Part shown: in pieces, positions 26,897 through 36,860 of the stretch | How the letters are laid out: the number at the start of each line of letters is the position of its first letter | How positions within the stretch are numbered: the first letter of the stretch is position 1 | Source of the DNA: Arthrobacter humicola | GTDB taxonomy: Bacteria > Actinomycetota > Actinomycetes > Actinomycetales > Micrococcaceae | DNA length: 64,000 nucleotides | Direction: 5' to 3' | Assembly: GCF_022803015.1 (NCBI RefSeq) | Contig: NZ_JAFKON010000007.1 | Span: forward strand, 1 to 64,000 | Program-made: the position numbers and the translations under genes | The notes under the pieces: model-generated | Databases searched by the model: none | Seen by the model: the letters and a program-made list of their open reading frames with translations, nothing else | What the model was told of the DNA's origin: nothing

Positions 26897-28045
26897 ATGA
26901 CAATCACCCACGGTGAGCAGCCCGCCAGCGACCCAGCGGCCGGCCCTGCCCGGGGCAGGAGGGCGCGACTGGCTGGCGCCGGCGTGCGGCGCCCGCGCAA
27001 CAACCGGTCTTCAGCCATGCTTGTCTCGGGGCTGCTTGCCGCCGCGCTGGGCATCACCGCGGTGAGTCTTCCCGTGCCCTACGTGATCGAGTCTCCCGGC
27101 CCCACCTTCAACACCATCGGCCAGGATAACGGCAAACCGGTGATCAGCGTCAGCGGCCATGAGTCGTTTCCCGCCAAGGGCAGCCTGGACCTGACCACTG
27201 TCTATGTCGACGGCGGTCCCAACGGTTCGGTCAGCGTCTTCGAGGCGTTCTCGGCATGGCTGAACGGGACCAAGGCCGTCTACCCCCAGGAACTGCTGTT
27301 CCCCACCGGCGTCACCAAGGAACAGTCCCAGCAGGAGAGCGCCACCGCGATGACCACCTCCCAGGAGAACGCCATCGCCTCGGCACTGAAGGAACTGAAG
27401 ATTCCGTTCGGGCAGAAAATGCAGGTGGCCGGGCTCCCGGACGACTCCGCCTCGAAGGGACTGCTGCAGGCAGGGGACGAACTTGTCTCCATCAATGACA
27501 AGCCCATCACTGCGCTCGGCGTGGTCCAGGCTGAACTGGCCGCCGGCAACGGCAAGCCCGCCAAGGTCATCGTGGAACGCGCCGGCGCCCGGGTGCCAGT
27601 CACCATCACGCCGGCCAAAAACAGTGCGGGCCGCTACATCCTCGGTGTCTTGCTGCAGTACAAGTTCACCTTCCCGTTTGATGTCACCATCTCGCTCGAC
27701 AAGGTCGGTGGCCCCAGTGCGGGCATGATGTTCGCGCTTGGCATCATTGACACCGTCACTCCCGGGGACCTGACCGGCGGCAGGCACATCGCCGGAACCG
27801 GAACCATCACCCCGGACGGTGCCGTAGGACCCATCGGCGGGATCGCCCAGAAGATGCAGGGGGCGCGGTCCGGCGGGGCCACGCTGTTCCTGGCCCCGGC
27901 GGCCAACTGCGAAGACGTCCTGGGCCACATCCCCGACGGCCTGCAGGTGGTCCGGGTCGAGAACCTCACCGAGGCCCGCAAGGCAGTTGAACTGGCGGCG
28001 TCAGGCGGCGACACATCGGGCCTGCCGGTCTGCACCAACAACTAG
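26897..28045 (+). CDS. PDZ-domain Lon-type (S16) serine protease, YlbL-like
   Basis: A 382-residue membrane protease. One transmembrane segment at 41-60 places the rest outside the membrane. A PDZ domain spans about 165-240 (LLQAGDELVSINDKPI), then the Lon proteolytic domain has the Ser-Lys dyad Ser274 (GGPSAGMM) and Lys319 (GIAQKMQGA). No ATPase domain is present, so unlike Lon it works without ATP unfolding. ATG 26897 is preceded by GGAGAGG. Neighbouring UPF0182 and Zincin_2 genes match the mycobacterial arrangement. A role in envelope protein turnover is inferred. Confidence 0.9.
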   Translation: MTITHGEQPASDPAAGPARGRRARLAGAGVRRPRNNRSSAMLVSGLLAAALGITAVSLPVPYVIESPGPTFNTIGQDNGKPVISVSGHESFPAKGSLDLTTVYVDGGPNGSVSVFEAFSAWLNGTKAVYPQELLFPTGVTKEQSQQESATAMTTSQENAIASALKELKIPFGQKMQVAGLPDDSASKGLLQAGDELVSINDKPITALGVVQAELAAGNGKPAKVIVERAGARVPVTITPAKNSAGRYILGVLLQYKFTFPFDVTISLDKVGGPSAGMMFALGIIDTVTPGDLTGGRHIAGTGTITPDGAVGPIGGIAQKMQGARSGGATLFLAPAANCEDVLGHIPDGLQVVRVENLTEARKAVELAASGGDTSGLPVCTNN

Positions 28046-28089
28046 ACTGGCCGCGGAACTAAGCGCCGGCCCCAATCGTGGCACTAATT

Positions 28090-28154
28090 GACGGCCGCGC
28101 CGTCCCGCCGGGACCCTGCTGCAGGGCCCTGACGGAACGGCGGTGACGGCCGTT
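28090..28154 (+). terminator. Possible large hairpin after the S16 protease gene
   Basis: GC-rich imperfect inverted repeat with ACGGCCG at the left end and CGGCCGT at the right, and an inner CCCTG-CTG-CAGGG hairpin. There is no T tract. It could be a terminator or a leader structure for the UPF0182 gene. Confidence 0.35.
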
Positions 28155-28259
28155 AGAATGCATCAACCTGCAACACCGGCACTTGGTCGCCAGACTGAGC
28201 CACAGCAGCGACTGATAACTAAAAACCAGCAGTAGACGACCAGCTATGAGGTACCGAGT

Positions 28260-31256
28260 TTGTCCCGTCCCGCCAGCACTGTCCCGCCCGGAAGACCCCA
28301 GACACGACGCGGCGCCCTGACGCCGACGCTGATCATCGTGGCCCTGATCGTGGTCGGATTCATCTTCTTCGCCAATGTCTGGACGGATGTCCTCTGGTAC
28401 CAGCAGCTCGGCTACTTCGAAGTGTTCCTGACCGAGAACCTGGCCAGGATCGTGATCTTCCTGACAGGTTTCGCTGTCATGTTCCTGGCCGTCTTCTTCG
28501 CCATCAGGATTGCCTACCATGCGCGGCCGGTGTACGCCCCCGATTCGGAAATCCGGGACAACCTCAACCGCTACCAGGCGCAGCTCGAACCGATCCGCCG
28601 CGTCGTGATGGTGGGGCTTCCCATCCTCTTTGGCCTGTTCGCCGGCAGCGCCGCGGCCAGCCAGTGGCAGAAAGTCCTCCTGTTCCTGAACCAGGAGCCA
28701 TTCGGCCAGAACGATCCGCAGTTCGGGCTCGACATCAGCTTCTACCTCATGACCCTTCCCTTCCTCGGCTTCGTCACCGGGTTCCTCATCAGCGTCACGG
28801 TGATCGCTGGCCTTGCCGGCATCCTCACCCACTACCTCTACGGCAGCATCCGGATCATGGAACGCGGGATCTTCACCAGCCGCGCCGCGCAGATCCACCT
28901 GGCTGTCACGGGCGCCGCCTTCCTGGTGCTGATGGGCCTCAACTTTTGGCTGGACCGCTACTCCACGGTGCAGAACAACGGCGGGCGCTGGGCCGGTGCG
29001 CTGTACACGGACGTGAACGCCGTCATTCCGACCAAGGCCATCCTCGCCGTGGCCGCTGCCATCGTCGCCGTGCTGTTCATCGTCGCCGCGGTCATCGGCA
29101 AATGGCGGCTGCCGGTGATCGGCACCGCCATGCTCATCATCACGGCCATCCTGGCCGGCGGCGTCTACCCGTGGGTCATCCAGCAGTTCCAGGTCCGGCC
29201 CTCGGAGCAGACGCTGGAGAACGAATACATCAAGAGGAACATCGCGATGACCCGTGCGGCCTACGGCCTGGATAAGGTCCAGGAAAAGCGGTACAACGCC
29301 ACCACCAACGCCACCACCGGCGCGCTGGCCCCCGATGCGCAGACCACCGCCAACATCCGGCTGCTGGACCCGAACCTGATCTCGGATGCGTTCTCGCAGC
29401 TCGAACAGTACCGGCCCTACTACCAGTTCCCCAGCGCCCTGAACGTGGACCGCTACGAGATCGACGGCAAGATCCAGGACACGGTCATCGCCGTCCGCGA
29501 ACTCAACCCGGACGGGCTCGCCACGAACCAGCAGTCCTGGCTGAACCGGCACGTGGTCTACACCCACGGCTACGGCGTCGTCGCCGCCAAGGGCAACAAG
29601 TTCACCGTGGACGGCAAGCCGGACTTCCTGCAGGCGGGCATCCCGTCCACCGGCGCGCTCGGCAACGATTCGACCTATCAGCCCCGCGTCTACTTCGGCC
29701 AGGACTCGCCCGACTACTCGATCGTAGGCGCCCCGGATGGTGCACCGCACCGTGAGCAGGACCGGCCCGCGGCCAAGGAAGGCGACGGCGAGACGCAGTA
29801 CACCTTCACCGGGAACGGCGGCCCGAATGTGGGCAGCTTCTTCAACAAGATCCTTTACGCGATCAAGTTCCAGTCCTCGGACCTGCTGCTTTCCGACGGC
29901 GTGAACGCCGAGTCCCAGATCCTCTACGACCGCAACCCGCGGGACCGCGTCGAAAAGGTGGCGCCCTACCTGACTGTTGACGGCAATCCGTACCCCGCCG
30001 TCGTCGACGGCAGGGTGAAATGGATCGTGGACGGGTACACCACCAGCCCGTACTTCCCGTACTCCCAGCAGGAGCAGCTCTCGGCCGCCACGGCCGACTC
30101 ACAGACCGCCGCGAACCGGACAGTAGCCCTGCCCAACAGCTCGGTGAACTACATCCGCAACTCGGTCAAGGCCACCGTGGACGCCTATGACGGTTCCGTG
30201 ACGCTGTATGCCTGGGACGACCAGGATCCGGTCCTGAAGGCCTGGCAGAAGATCTTCCCGACGTCGGTGAAGCCGTATTCGGAGATGTCCGGTGCGCTCA
30301 TGAGCCACGTGCGCTACCCGGAGGACCTGTTCAAGGTCCAGCGCGAGCTTCTGGGCCGCTACCACGTGACCAACCCGGACAGCTTCTACACCAACATTGA
30401 CGCCTGGTCCGTTCCCAACGACCCCACCGTCAAGGACGAAGTCAAACAGCCGCCGTACTATATGTCGCTGAAGATGCCCGACCAGGACAAGCCGGCGTTC
30501 CAGCTGACCTCGTCGTTCATCCCGCAGGTGGTCAACGGCAACGCCCGCAACGTGCTCTACGGCTTCCTGGCCGCGGACTCCGACGCCGGCAACCAGAAGG
30601 GCGTCAAAGCGGACAGCTACGGCCAGCTGAGGCTCTTGCAGATCCCGCCGGAGACCCAGGTCCCCGGACCTGGCCAGGCGCAGAACAAATTCAACTCCGA
30701 CCCCACCGTTTCGCAGGCCCTTAACCTGTTGCGCCAGGGTGCGTCGGCGGTGCTCAACGGCAACCTCCTGACCCTGCCGGTCGGTGGCGGCATGGCGTAC
30801 GTCCAGCCCGTCTATCTTCGCTCCACGGGGGAGACCTCCTACCCGACGCTGCAGCGGGTCCTGGTGGCGTTCGGCGACAAGATCGGGTTCGCGCCCACGC
30901 TGGACGAGGCCTTGAACCAGCTCTTCGGCGGAAATTCCGGTGCCGCAGCAGGTGACTCGGCGAACAAGGGACAAACACCGGCCACGCCCGCCACGCCAGG
31001 TGGGGCCACTCCGCCGCCTGGGACTACCGATGCGAAGGCAGACCTGAAGGCCGCGCTGGACGAGGCCAATGCGGCGATCAAGGCCGGCCAGGACGCCCTC
31101 GCGAAGGGCGACTTCGCGACCTATGGAGAGCAGCAAAAGAAGCTGAACGCTGCCTTGCAGAAGGCGCTCGAGGCCGAAGCGAAGCTGGAAACACCTGCGG
31201 CGCCGGCGGGCACCGCCACGCCGTCGCCCTCTCCGTCGGCGACGGCGGGCGGCTAA
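28260..31256 (+). CDS. UPF0182 family membrane protein
   Basis: A 998-residue protein of the COG1615 family. About seven hydrophobic segments fill the first 310 residues (for example 22-41 and 61-82). A large extracytoplasmic domain follows with conserved motifs such as [14 protein letters not shown] and [12 protein letters not shown]. The last 90 residues are low complexity (Pro, Thr, Ala, Lys). The function is unknown in all species. The start is TTG 28260, supported by GAGGT seven bases upstream; the ATG at 28246 is out of frame. It is followed by a perfect terminator hairpin. Confidence 0.9.
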   Translation: MSRPASTVPPGRPQTRRGALTPTLIIVALIVVGFIFFANVWTDVLWYQQLGYFEVFLTENLARIVIFLTGFAVMFLAVFFAIRIAYHARPVYAPDSEIRDNLNRYQAQLEPIRRVVMVGLPILFGLFAGSAAASQWQKVLLFLNQEPFGQNDPQFGLDISFYLMTLPFLGFVTGFLISVTVIAGLAGILTHYLYGSIRIMERGIFTSRAAQIHLAVTGAAFLVLMGLNFWLDRYSTVQNNGGRWAGALYTDVNAVIPTKAILAVAAAIVAVLFIVAAVIGKWRLPVIGTAMLIITAILAGGVYPWVIQQFQVRPSEQTLENEYIKRNIAMTRAAYGLDKVQEKRYNATTNATTGALAPDAQTTANIRLLDPNLISDAFSQLEQYRPYYQFPSALNVDRYEIDGKIQDTVIAVRELNPDGLATNQQSWLNRHVVYTHGYGVVAAKGNKFTVDGKPDFLQAGIPSTGALGNDSTYQPRVYFGQDSPDYSIVGAPDGAPHREQDRPAAKEGDGETQYTFTGNGGPNVGSFFNKILYAIKFQSSDLLLSDGVNAESQILYDRNPRDRVEKVAPYLTVDGNPYPAVVDGRVKWIVDGYTTSPYFPYSQQEQLSAATADSQTAANRTVALPNSSVNYIRNSVKATVDAYDGSVTLYAWDDQDPVLKAWQKIFPTSVKPYSEMSGALMSHVRYPEDLFKVQRELLGRYHVTNPDSFYTNIDAWSVPNDPTVKDEVKQPPYYMSLKMPDQDKPAFQLTSSFIPQVVNGNARNVLYGFLAADSDAGNQKGVKADSYGQLRLLQIPPETQVPGPGQAQNKFNSDPTVSQALNLLRQGASAVLNGNLLTLPVGGGMAYVQPVYLRSTGETSYPTLQRVLVAFGDKIGFAPTLDEALNQLFGGNSGAAAGDSANKGQTPATPATPGGATPPPGTTDAKADLKAALDEANAAIKAGQDALAKGDFATYGEQQKKLNAALQKALEAEAKLETPAAPAGTATPSPSPSATAGG

Positions 31257-31281
31257 CGCTGCGCAGGCTGTGAACGGTGCG

Positions 31282-31323
31282 ACAGGCCGGGTTTGCCCCT
31301 CCGGAGGGGCAAACCCGGCCTGT
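31282..31323. terminator. Perfect inverted-repeat terminator
   Basis: A 42-base palindrome (21-base arms with CCGG at the centre) that folds into a very stable hairpin. No T tract follows. It ends the UPF0182 transcript and separates it from the tRNA genes. Confidence 0.75.
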
Positions 31324-31431
31324 GGCGTAGACGGACCGGATTCGATCCCTGTGCGGCCTTGGCCGGCCGGGCCCGGGAGGCCCGGGCGGACGCTCTCGCG
31401 GACGGCGAGATGCACATCACGTCGCCTCGAT

Positions 31432-31460
31432 TTGGCCTCAAGTTCACCGGCAGGTAGAGT
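31432..31460 (+). promoter_or_regulatory. Candidate promoter of first initiator tRNA gene
   Basis: TTGGCC (31432-31437), 17 bases, then TAGAGT (31455-31460), 11 bases before the tRNA. The -10 part and its flank recur before the second copy (TAGAGT at 31763-31768). Confidence 0.5.
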
Positions 31461-31471
31461 TGATCTTGCGA

Positions 31472-31545
31472 CGCGGGGTGGAGCAGTTCGGTAGCTCGCT
31501 GGGCTCATAACCCAGAGGTCACAGGTTCAAATCCTGTCCCCGCAA
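31472..31545 (+). tRNA. tRNA-fMet (CAT), initiator, copy 1
   Basis: A 74-base cloverleaf with anticodon CAT. The initiator features are clear: position 1 is C facing A at position 72 (no pair), and the anticodon stem ends in three G-C pairs (GGG/CCC). The CCA end is not encoded. It is identical to the second copy 308 bases downstream. Confidence 0.96.
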
Positions 31546-31555
31546 CTGGAGAAAG

Positions 31556-31591
31556 GGTCCGGAACACTGGAAACAGTGTTCCGGACCTTTT
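31556..31591 (+). terminator. Terminator of tRNA-fMet copy 1
   Basis: A 14-bp perfect stem (31556-31569 with 31574-31587) with a GAAA loop and four Ts, ten bases after the tRNA. Confidence 0.93.
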
Positions 31592-31779
31592 GCTTTAAGC
31601 CGCTGGGGACGGTCCGGAAGCCGGAAACCGGGAAACCGGTCATAGGACAAAAGGGGCGCCCCCTCGAGCGGCCCGGCCCGCAGTCCATCGACCTGGATGG
31701 GCCGGACTGGACGCCAGCTGGGCCGGACTGGGCACGTGGTCAGGGCGGTCCGGAAACTAGGGTAGAGTTGATCAAGCGA

Positions 31780-31853
31780 CGCGGGGTGGAGCAGTTCGGT
31801 AGCTCGCTGGGCTCATAACCCAGAGGTCACAGGTTCAAATCCTGTCCCCGCAA
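31780..31853 (+). tRNA. tRNA-fMet (CAT), initiator, copy 2
   Basis: Identical over all 74 bases to copy 1, with the same mismatched first pair and GGG/CCC anticodon stem. The shared sequence also includes about 20 bases upstream and the downstream terminator, so the whole transcription unit was duplicated. The 187 bases between the units are not repeated and hold no gene. Confidence 0.96.
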
Positions 31854-31860
31854 CTGGAGA

Positions 31861-31898
31861 AAAGGTCCGGAACACTGGAAACAGTGTTCCGGACCTTT
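31861..31898 (+). terminator. Terminator of tRNA-fMet copy 2
   Basis: The same 14-bp stem and GAAA loop as in copy 1 (31864-31877 with 31882-31895), here extended by AAA/TTT. It also lies just past the end of the converging photolyase gene. Confidence 0.92.
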
Positions 31899-31950
31899 CG
31901 CTTTAAGTCCGCGGTGGCGGGCAACGCCGGCGGCGCCCCTGTGCCGGCTC

Positions 31951-33375
31951 TCAGCCGTCCTTGAGCCGCTGATAGGTTGCCAGCGCCCGCGCCCGGGACT
32001 CTGCAAGGTCCACGATCGGTGCGGGGTAGCCGGGGGCGGCGCTGTCGGCCTTCCAGGGCTCGTGGACGGTTTTGTCGTCCAGCGCGGCGAGCTCGGGAAT
32101 GTACCCGCGCAGGTAACGACCGGCGGCGTCGAACTTCTTGCTCTGCGTGACCGGGTTGAAGATCCGGAAGTACGGCGACGCGTCGGCACCCGAGCCCGCC
32201 ACCCACTGCCAGTTGGCCGGATTGCTCGCGGCATCGGCGTCCACCAGCGTGTCCCAGAACCAGGCCTCGCCCAGCCGCCAGTCGGCCAGCAGGTTCTTTA
32301 CCAGGAAGGACGCGGCCGCCATCCGCACGCGGTTGTGCATCCAGCCCGTCTGCCAGAGCTGGCGCATGCCCGCGTCCACCATCGGGTAGCCCGTACGGCC
32401 CTGCTGCCAGGCCTGGAGCTCGTCGCCCGACGCCGGCTGCCATTGAAAGCGGTCGAACTCCGGCCGGTAGTTCCGTGTCGCCAGATCCGGATTCTCGTAC
32501 AGCAGCTGCCAGCAGAATTCCCGCCAGCCAAGTTCGGAACGGAAGATCCCGACGTCGGCCGGCGCCCCCGCCGCAAAGCTGTGGCGCAGCGTGTGCCAGA
32601 TCCGGAAAGGGCTGATTTCGCCAAAGCGCAGATGCGGGGAGAGCCGGCTGGTGCCCTCGACGCCCGGGACGTCGCGGCCGGTGCCGTACTCTGCGGCCGG
32701 GCCGTCCACGAAGTCCTCGAGGCGGCTGAGGGCGCCGGCTTCTCCTGGCGTCCAGGTGTCGGCCAGCCCCGGGCTCCAGTCCGGGCTCCGGGGGAGCAGG
32801 CCCCAGCTTTCGAGCGTTTCGCTCGCCGGCAGGCCGCCGCTGCGGGTGCGTGCAGGGCCCGGCAGCTGGTCCGGAGCCGCCAGCGGCTGCCGGGGCTCGG
32901 CACCGGCCAGGCAGGCCTTCCAGAACGGCGTGAAGACCTTGTAGGGGCCCCCGCTGCCGGTGCGCACGGTCCACGGCTCGAACATGAGGTTCGCCTGGAA
33001 GCTCGTGGCGTTGAGGCCCTCCCCGCCGGCCCAGCTCTTTAGGCCGGCGTCGACGGCGCGTTCAGGGCCGCCGTAGCGGCGGTTCCACAGCAGGGCGTCT
33101 GCCGACGTTTCCACCGCGAGGTCCTGGATGACCCGGGCGGCGGGGCCTCGGCGGAGCACCAGCCGCGAGCCAGTGGCCTCCAGCGCGGCGGCCAGGCCGG
33201 CCAGGGAATGGTGGAGCCACCACTTCACCGCGCCGCCCAGCGGCCGGATGCCGGGTGACTCCTCATCCAGGACATAGACGACGGTCAGGGGTTGGTGCAG
33301 GGCAGCGGCCTCCGCCAGAGCAGGATTGTCATCCAGCCGGAGGTCATCACGGAGCCACACAAGGGTCGCAGACAT
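31951..33375 (-). CDS. phr: Deoxyribodipyrimidine photo-lyase
   Basis: Repairs UV-induced cyclobutane pyrimidine dimers using blue light. The 474-residue protein has the N-terminal antenna-binding Rossmann domain (ATLVWLRDDLRLDDNPAL at the start) and the C-terminal helical FAD-binding domain. That domain includes the conserved FWDTLVDADAASNPANWQWV segment near residues 372-392 and the RYLRGYIPEL motif. It resembles class-I CPD photolyases; a cryptochrome role cannot be excluded but the bacterial context favours repair. ATG 33375 is chosen because TACCGT lies six bases upstream and similarity begins there. Confidence 0.92.
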   Translation of the reverse strand: MSATLVWLRDDLRLDDNPALAEAAALHQPLTVVYVLDEESPGIRPLGGAVKWWLHHSLAGLAAALEATGSRLVLRRGPAARVIQDLAVETSADALLWNRRYGGPERAVDAGLKSWAGGEGLNATSFQANLMFEPWTVRTGSGGPYKVFTPFWKACLAGAEPRQPLAAPDQLPGPARTRSGGLPASETLESWGLLPRSPDWSPGLADTWTPGEAGALSRLEDFVDGPAAEYGTGRDVPGVEGTSRLSPHLRFGEISPFRIWHTLRHSFAAGAPADVGIFRSELGWREFCWQLLYENPDLATRNYRPEFDRFQWQPASGDELQAWQQGRTGYPMVDAGMRQLWQTGWMHNRVRMAAASFLVKNLLADWRLGEAWFWDTLVDADAASNPANWQWVAGSGADASPYFRIFNPVTQSKKFDAAGRYLRGYIPELAALDDKTVHEPWKADSAAPGYPAPIVDLAESRARALATYQRLKDG

Positions 33376-33381
33376 GGATCC

Positions 33382-33387
33382 ACGGTA
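33382..33387 (-). promoter_or_regulatory. Leaderless -10 box of photolyase gene
   Basis: TACCGT on the minus strand, six bases before ATG 33375, with no ribosome-binding site between. Confidence 0.55.
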
Positions 33388-33552
33388 CACGCGCGCCCGC
33401 CGGAGGCGTCGGTGCGGTGAGACATGGGGCCATGCAGGGCACAACGAAGGCCGGGCCCCGGCGGGCGATCCTGAGGTGTCAGGTTCGGCCGCCGGGGCCC
33501 GGACCCGGACGTGAAGCGTGCAGCAGTCCCGCGGAAGCGCCGGACCGGTGCG

Positions 33553-34344
33553 TCAGAGCTTGTCGAAGTCGGCCTCCTCGACCGTGGAACCGGACTCGGC
33601 GCTCTTTTCGCCGGTGCCGATGGCAGCGGGGGAGCCGCCGGACTTCAGCGCTGCCAGCCGGGCTTCGATCTCGGTCTGCTCGCCAAGATCTTCCAGCGAA
33701 TTGAACTGGGCGTCCAGGCTCGACTCGGCGAGCTCCTGCTGGCCGCGGACCTTGGCTTCCTCGCGGCGGATCTTCTGTTCGAAGCGGCCCACCTCGGAGG
33801 TGGGGTCCATAATGTTGATGCTCTTGAGGGCGTCGTGGACCTGGCTCTGGGCCTGCACGGTCTTGGACCGGGCCACCAGCTCATTGCGCTTGCTGGTCAG
33901 GTCGTTGAGCTTGCCCTTCATCTGGTCCAGGCCGTGCTTGAGCTTGTCCACCACCTCGGTCTGGGACGCGATGCTCGGCTCCGCGGCCTTGGCCTCGTTC
34001 TCGGAACCCATCTGGCGCTGCAGGGCCACCTTGGCCAGGTTGTCGAACTTCTCGGCATCGCCGACGTCACCCTTCGCCCGGTATTCGTCGGCCTTGCGCG
34101 AGGCTGCGAGGGCCTTTCTGCCCCAGTCCTGGGCGTTGCGGACGTCCTCGTTGTAGTCGTCCTGGAGCATCCGCAGGTTGCCGATGGTCTGGGCCACGGC
34201 GGACTCCGCCTCCGCGATGTTGTTCGTGTAGTCACGGACCATCTGGTCCAGCATTTTCTGCGGATCTTCGGCCTGGTCCAGCAGCGAATTGATGTTTGCC
34301 TTCGCCAGCTGCGCCATGCGGCCGAAAATGGACTGCTTAACCAT
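33553..34344 (-). CDS. pspA: PspA/IM30 family envelope-stress protein
   Basis: A 263-residue, almost wholly alpha-helical coiled-coil protein of the PspA/Vipp1 family, which forms ESCRT-III-like assemblies on the inner membrane surface and stabilises damaged membrane. The N-terminus (MVKQSIFGRMAQLAKANIN) is the amphipathic membrane-binding helix, followed by the conserved DPQKMLDQMVRDY. The C-terminal 35 residues are flexible. GAAAGG six to nine bases before ATG 34344 supports the start. The TPM-domain gene lies upstream on the same strand, 156 bases away, so the two may be co-expressed. Confidence 0.93.
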   Translation of the reverse strand: MVKQSIFGRMAQLAKANINSLLDQAEDPQKMLDQMVRDYTNNIAEAESAVAQTIGNLRMLQDDYNEDVRNAQDWGRKALAASRKADEYRAKGDVGDAEKFDNLAKVALQRQMGSENEAKAAEPSIASQTEVVDKLKHGLDQMKGKLNDLTSKRNELVARSKTVQAQSQVHDALKSINIMDPTSEVGRFEQKIRREEAKVRGQQELAESSLDAQFNSLEDLGEQTEIEARLAALKSGGSPAAIGTGEKSAESGSTVEEADFDKL

Positions 34345-34500
34345 GGTGTTACCTTTCGTCCTGCTCCGTTGTCTCACTGATTCCAGTGATCGATGATGTA
34401 TCGCATCTATCCGCTGTCCGGGTCCTTGCGGCCGGCGCGTGGTCTGTAAAGTTTCCTGCTGCTGCTTCCCACTTTGTCCCCTGCGGGGGTGGCGAACAGG

Positions 34501-36564
34501 CTAGAAACTGCCGGAGTCCCCGCCGCCGAAGTCTCCGCCGCCGCCAAAGTCGCCGCCGCCCCAGCCGCCGCCGGAGTCATCCCCGCCTCCGCCGCCCCAG
34601 CCGCCTCCGCCGCCGCCCCAGCCTCCGCCGCCTCCGCCGTGGAGGATCGAATTGATGAGGATTCCGCCGAGGATCGCGCCGCCGAGGCCGCCCCCGCCGC
34701 TGCCGCCGAACATGCCGCCCCGGCCGTAGCCTTGGCCCTGGTTGGCGTAGCCGCCGAATTGGTCGACGTCGGACTGGGCCAGCTGCGCGGCCTGTGCCGC
34801 CAGCGCGTAGGCCTGCTGTGCGTACTGCAAGGCCGTGACGGGGTCGGTGCGGGAAATGGAGAGCGCATAGTCCAGGTTCCGCTGGGCTTCCGCCAGGCGT
34901 GTGCGCGCATCGGTGCCTACGCCGCCGCGGCGGGCGGTGATGTAGTCCGACGTCGCGCTGATCTGGGCCTGGGCCGACATGATGCTCTGCTGCAGTGAGG
35001 CTTGGGCCCGGCGCGCCTGGTCCTGCTGGTCGCGGATTCCGGCCAGGGACTGGTCGAGTGCCTGGTGGGCCGTGACGACCCGTTCCAGCGTCGCGATCGG
35101 ATCAATCTTGCCGCCCTGGATTTCCGTTTTGACCTGGGCGAGCGCGGCTTCCGCCGCAGCCACGGGGCCGGCAAGTTCCGGATGGGCGCCGGACTGGATC
35201 ATCGCCTTCGCCTGGGCCAGGTCCTGCGCGGTATCGACGACGGCGGCTTCCAGGCTGTTGCGTGCCTCGTCGAGGCTGCCGGCCACCTTGGTGATGGCGC
35301 CGATCAGCACGTTCGTCTGGTGCAGGCTTTCCTCGGCGGCGCGGACGGCGACCGCGGCGAGGCTGCTTTCACCCGCGGCGAGCTTTTCCTGCGCCGCCGT
35401 GGAGGCATTCTGCACGAAGTCGAGACGTTCCTTGGCCTGTTTGATGTTGTCCGCGACCTGGACCAGGGCGCTCTCGGCGTACTTGGCCCGCAGATCGGTC
35501 AGCGACTGTTCGGCGGCGGCAAGCTTTGCCTGGGCGTCCGCGGCGCCGGCGCCGACGGCGGCGAGGGCCTGCGGGGCGTTCTTTTCCAGCTCCCGGAGGG
35601 AGTCGAAATCGGCTTTCTGTTCCTGCAGCGATGCCAGCGCGGCTTCGGAGCGGCCGATGATTTCAACGAGCCAGCTCCGTTGCTGCTCCTCGGTGTCGGG
35701 AATGTGGTCGTCAAGTTGCTGCTGCAGCTTGAACGATTCCGTCATGTGGCCCTTGGCCTCCTGCAAAGCCTTGGTGAAATTGCCCACCGCGGCGTCCCCG
35801 TATTGGGCCTGGGCGAATCCCAGCTCCTGCTCGCTGGACTTGATGGCGTCATCGGCCTCGATCAGCAGCGAATCGCTCTTCCGGCGCAGCTCGGCCACGC
35901 TGAGCCCTGCCAGCGGGTCCGGCTGCCCGCCCTGGGCCCCGGCTGACGCCCCCGAACTTTGCAGGGCCTTCTTCCGGCGGCTGCGCAGGTACAGGTACGT
36001 TCCCGCACCGCCCACGGCCACGACGCCGACTCCGACGAGGACGGCGCTGCCCGCCCCGGCGCCGGAGGGCACCGTTCCGCTGCCGCCGCCGGCCGCGTCG
36101 CCCACCGCAGCGGCCGTATCAATGGCGGCCTGGGCGAAGTCGCGCTTTCCGCCGGCCAGGTTCGGCACGATGGCGTTCTGGACGATGCTGTCGGTCTTGG
36201 GATAGATCGCGCTGGCCCTGGCAGGGGAGAAGTAGTACTTGCCGTCGTCGGACATGGTCAGGATGACGTCGGCCTTGCCCATACCCTTGTTGGTCGCGAC
36301 GGCCTGGGCCCACCCCGCGGGGTCGGCAGGATTCTCGAACGTCTTTGCCGTGATGACGTAGAGGTTGTACTTGTGGTCCTTGAGGAGCTTCTGGATGGCG
36401 TCCTGGACTTCGGCCTTGCGGCTGCCGAGCACGTTCGCGCTGTCCACGATGTTCTGCCCGGACGGAATGGCCACCGGATCTTCGGCCAGGGCCGGAGCGG
36501 CGGGGAGCGCCAGCAATCCAGCGACGCCAAAGACGGCGAGGAAACGATTCAACTTAGACCGCAT
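34501..36564 (-). CDS. TPM-domain secreted/membrane protein with glycine-rich tail
   Basis: 687 residues. A signal peptide ends at about residue 27 (ALPAAPALA), then a TPM domain covers 30-155 (the fold of Psb32 and MOLO1-type proteins). A transmembrane segment at 172-193 is followed by an Arg/Lys stop-transfer (RSRRKK). A long helical, probably coiled-coil region covers 210-600 inside the cell. The last 75 residues are nearly all Gly with Trp, Asp and Ser, including a HGGGGGGW-type run. The cytoplasmic coiled coil next to pspA suggests a partnership in membrane stress, which is inference. ATG 36564 has GAAGGG upstream. Confidence 0.85.
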   Translation of the reverse strand: MRSKLNRFLAVFGVAGLLALPAAPALAEDPVAIPSGQNIVDSANVLGSRKAEVQDAIQKLLKDHKYNLYVITAKTFENPADPAGWAQAVATNKGMGKADVILTMSDDGKYYFSPARASAIYPKTDSIVQNAIVPNLAGGKRDFAQAAIDTAAAVGDAAGGGSGTVPSGAGAGSAVLVGVGVVAVGGAGTYLYLRSRRKKALQSSGASAGAQGGQPDPLAGLSVAELRRKSDSLLIEADDAIKSSEQELGFAQAQYGDAAVGNFTKALQEAKGHMTESFKLQQQLDDHIPDTEEQQRSWLVEIIGRSEAALASLQEQKADFDSLRELEKNAPQALAAVGAGAADAQAKLAAAEQSLTDLRAKYAESALVQVADNIKQAKERLDFVQNASTAAQEKLAAGESSLAAVAVRAAEESLHQTNVLIGAITKVAGSLDEARNSLEAAVVDTAQDLAQAKAMIQSGAHPELAGPVAAAEAALAQVKTEIQGGKIDPIATLERVVTAHQALDQSLAGIRDQQDQARRAQASLQQSIMSAQAQISATSDYITARRGGVGTDARTRLAEAQRNLDYALSISRTDPVTALQYAQQAYALAAQAAQLAQSDVDQFGGYANQGQGYGRGGMFGGSGGGGLGGAILGGILINSILHGGGGGGWGGGGGGWGGGGGDDSGGGWGGGDFGGGGDFGGGDSGSF

Positions 36565-36860
36565 GTGCAACCCTTCAGCACTTCTGGGACCGGTTCGGTC
36601 GAACCAGCCGTCACAGAAAGCAGCAGCGCCCCCACGCAGATGTAAAGCCGCAGGTCGCTGTGGCATTTCCATTTGATTCTATGGTGCACCCAAAAGGCAG
36701 TCCACCTAGGGGAATATGCCACCAGCGAAACGGGCTTAAACTGGGAAACACGGGCCCGCAGGCCGCAAACTGTCCGTTCAGGAACCTCCCAGCAAATGTC
36801 CGCTCTAGTGTCAGCCTGAGCGTTCATAGTTATAGGCAGACGAGGACGAAAGGAAGTCTC

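Noticed and set aside
28059-29750. 563-codon minus-strand frame over the UPF0182 gene
   Set aside because: No recognisable domain, repetitive Asp/His/Glu composition typical of antisense frames.
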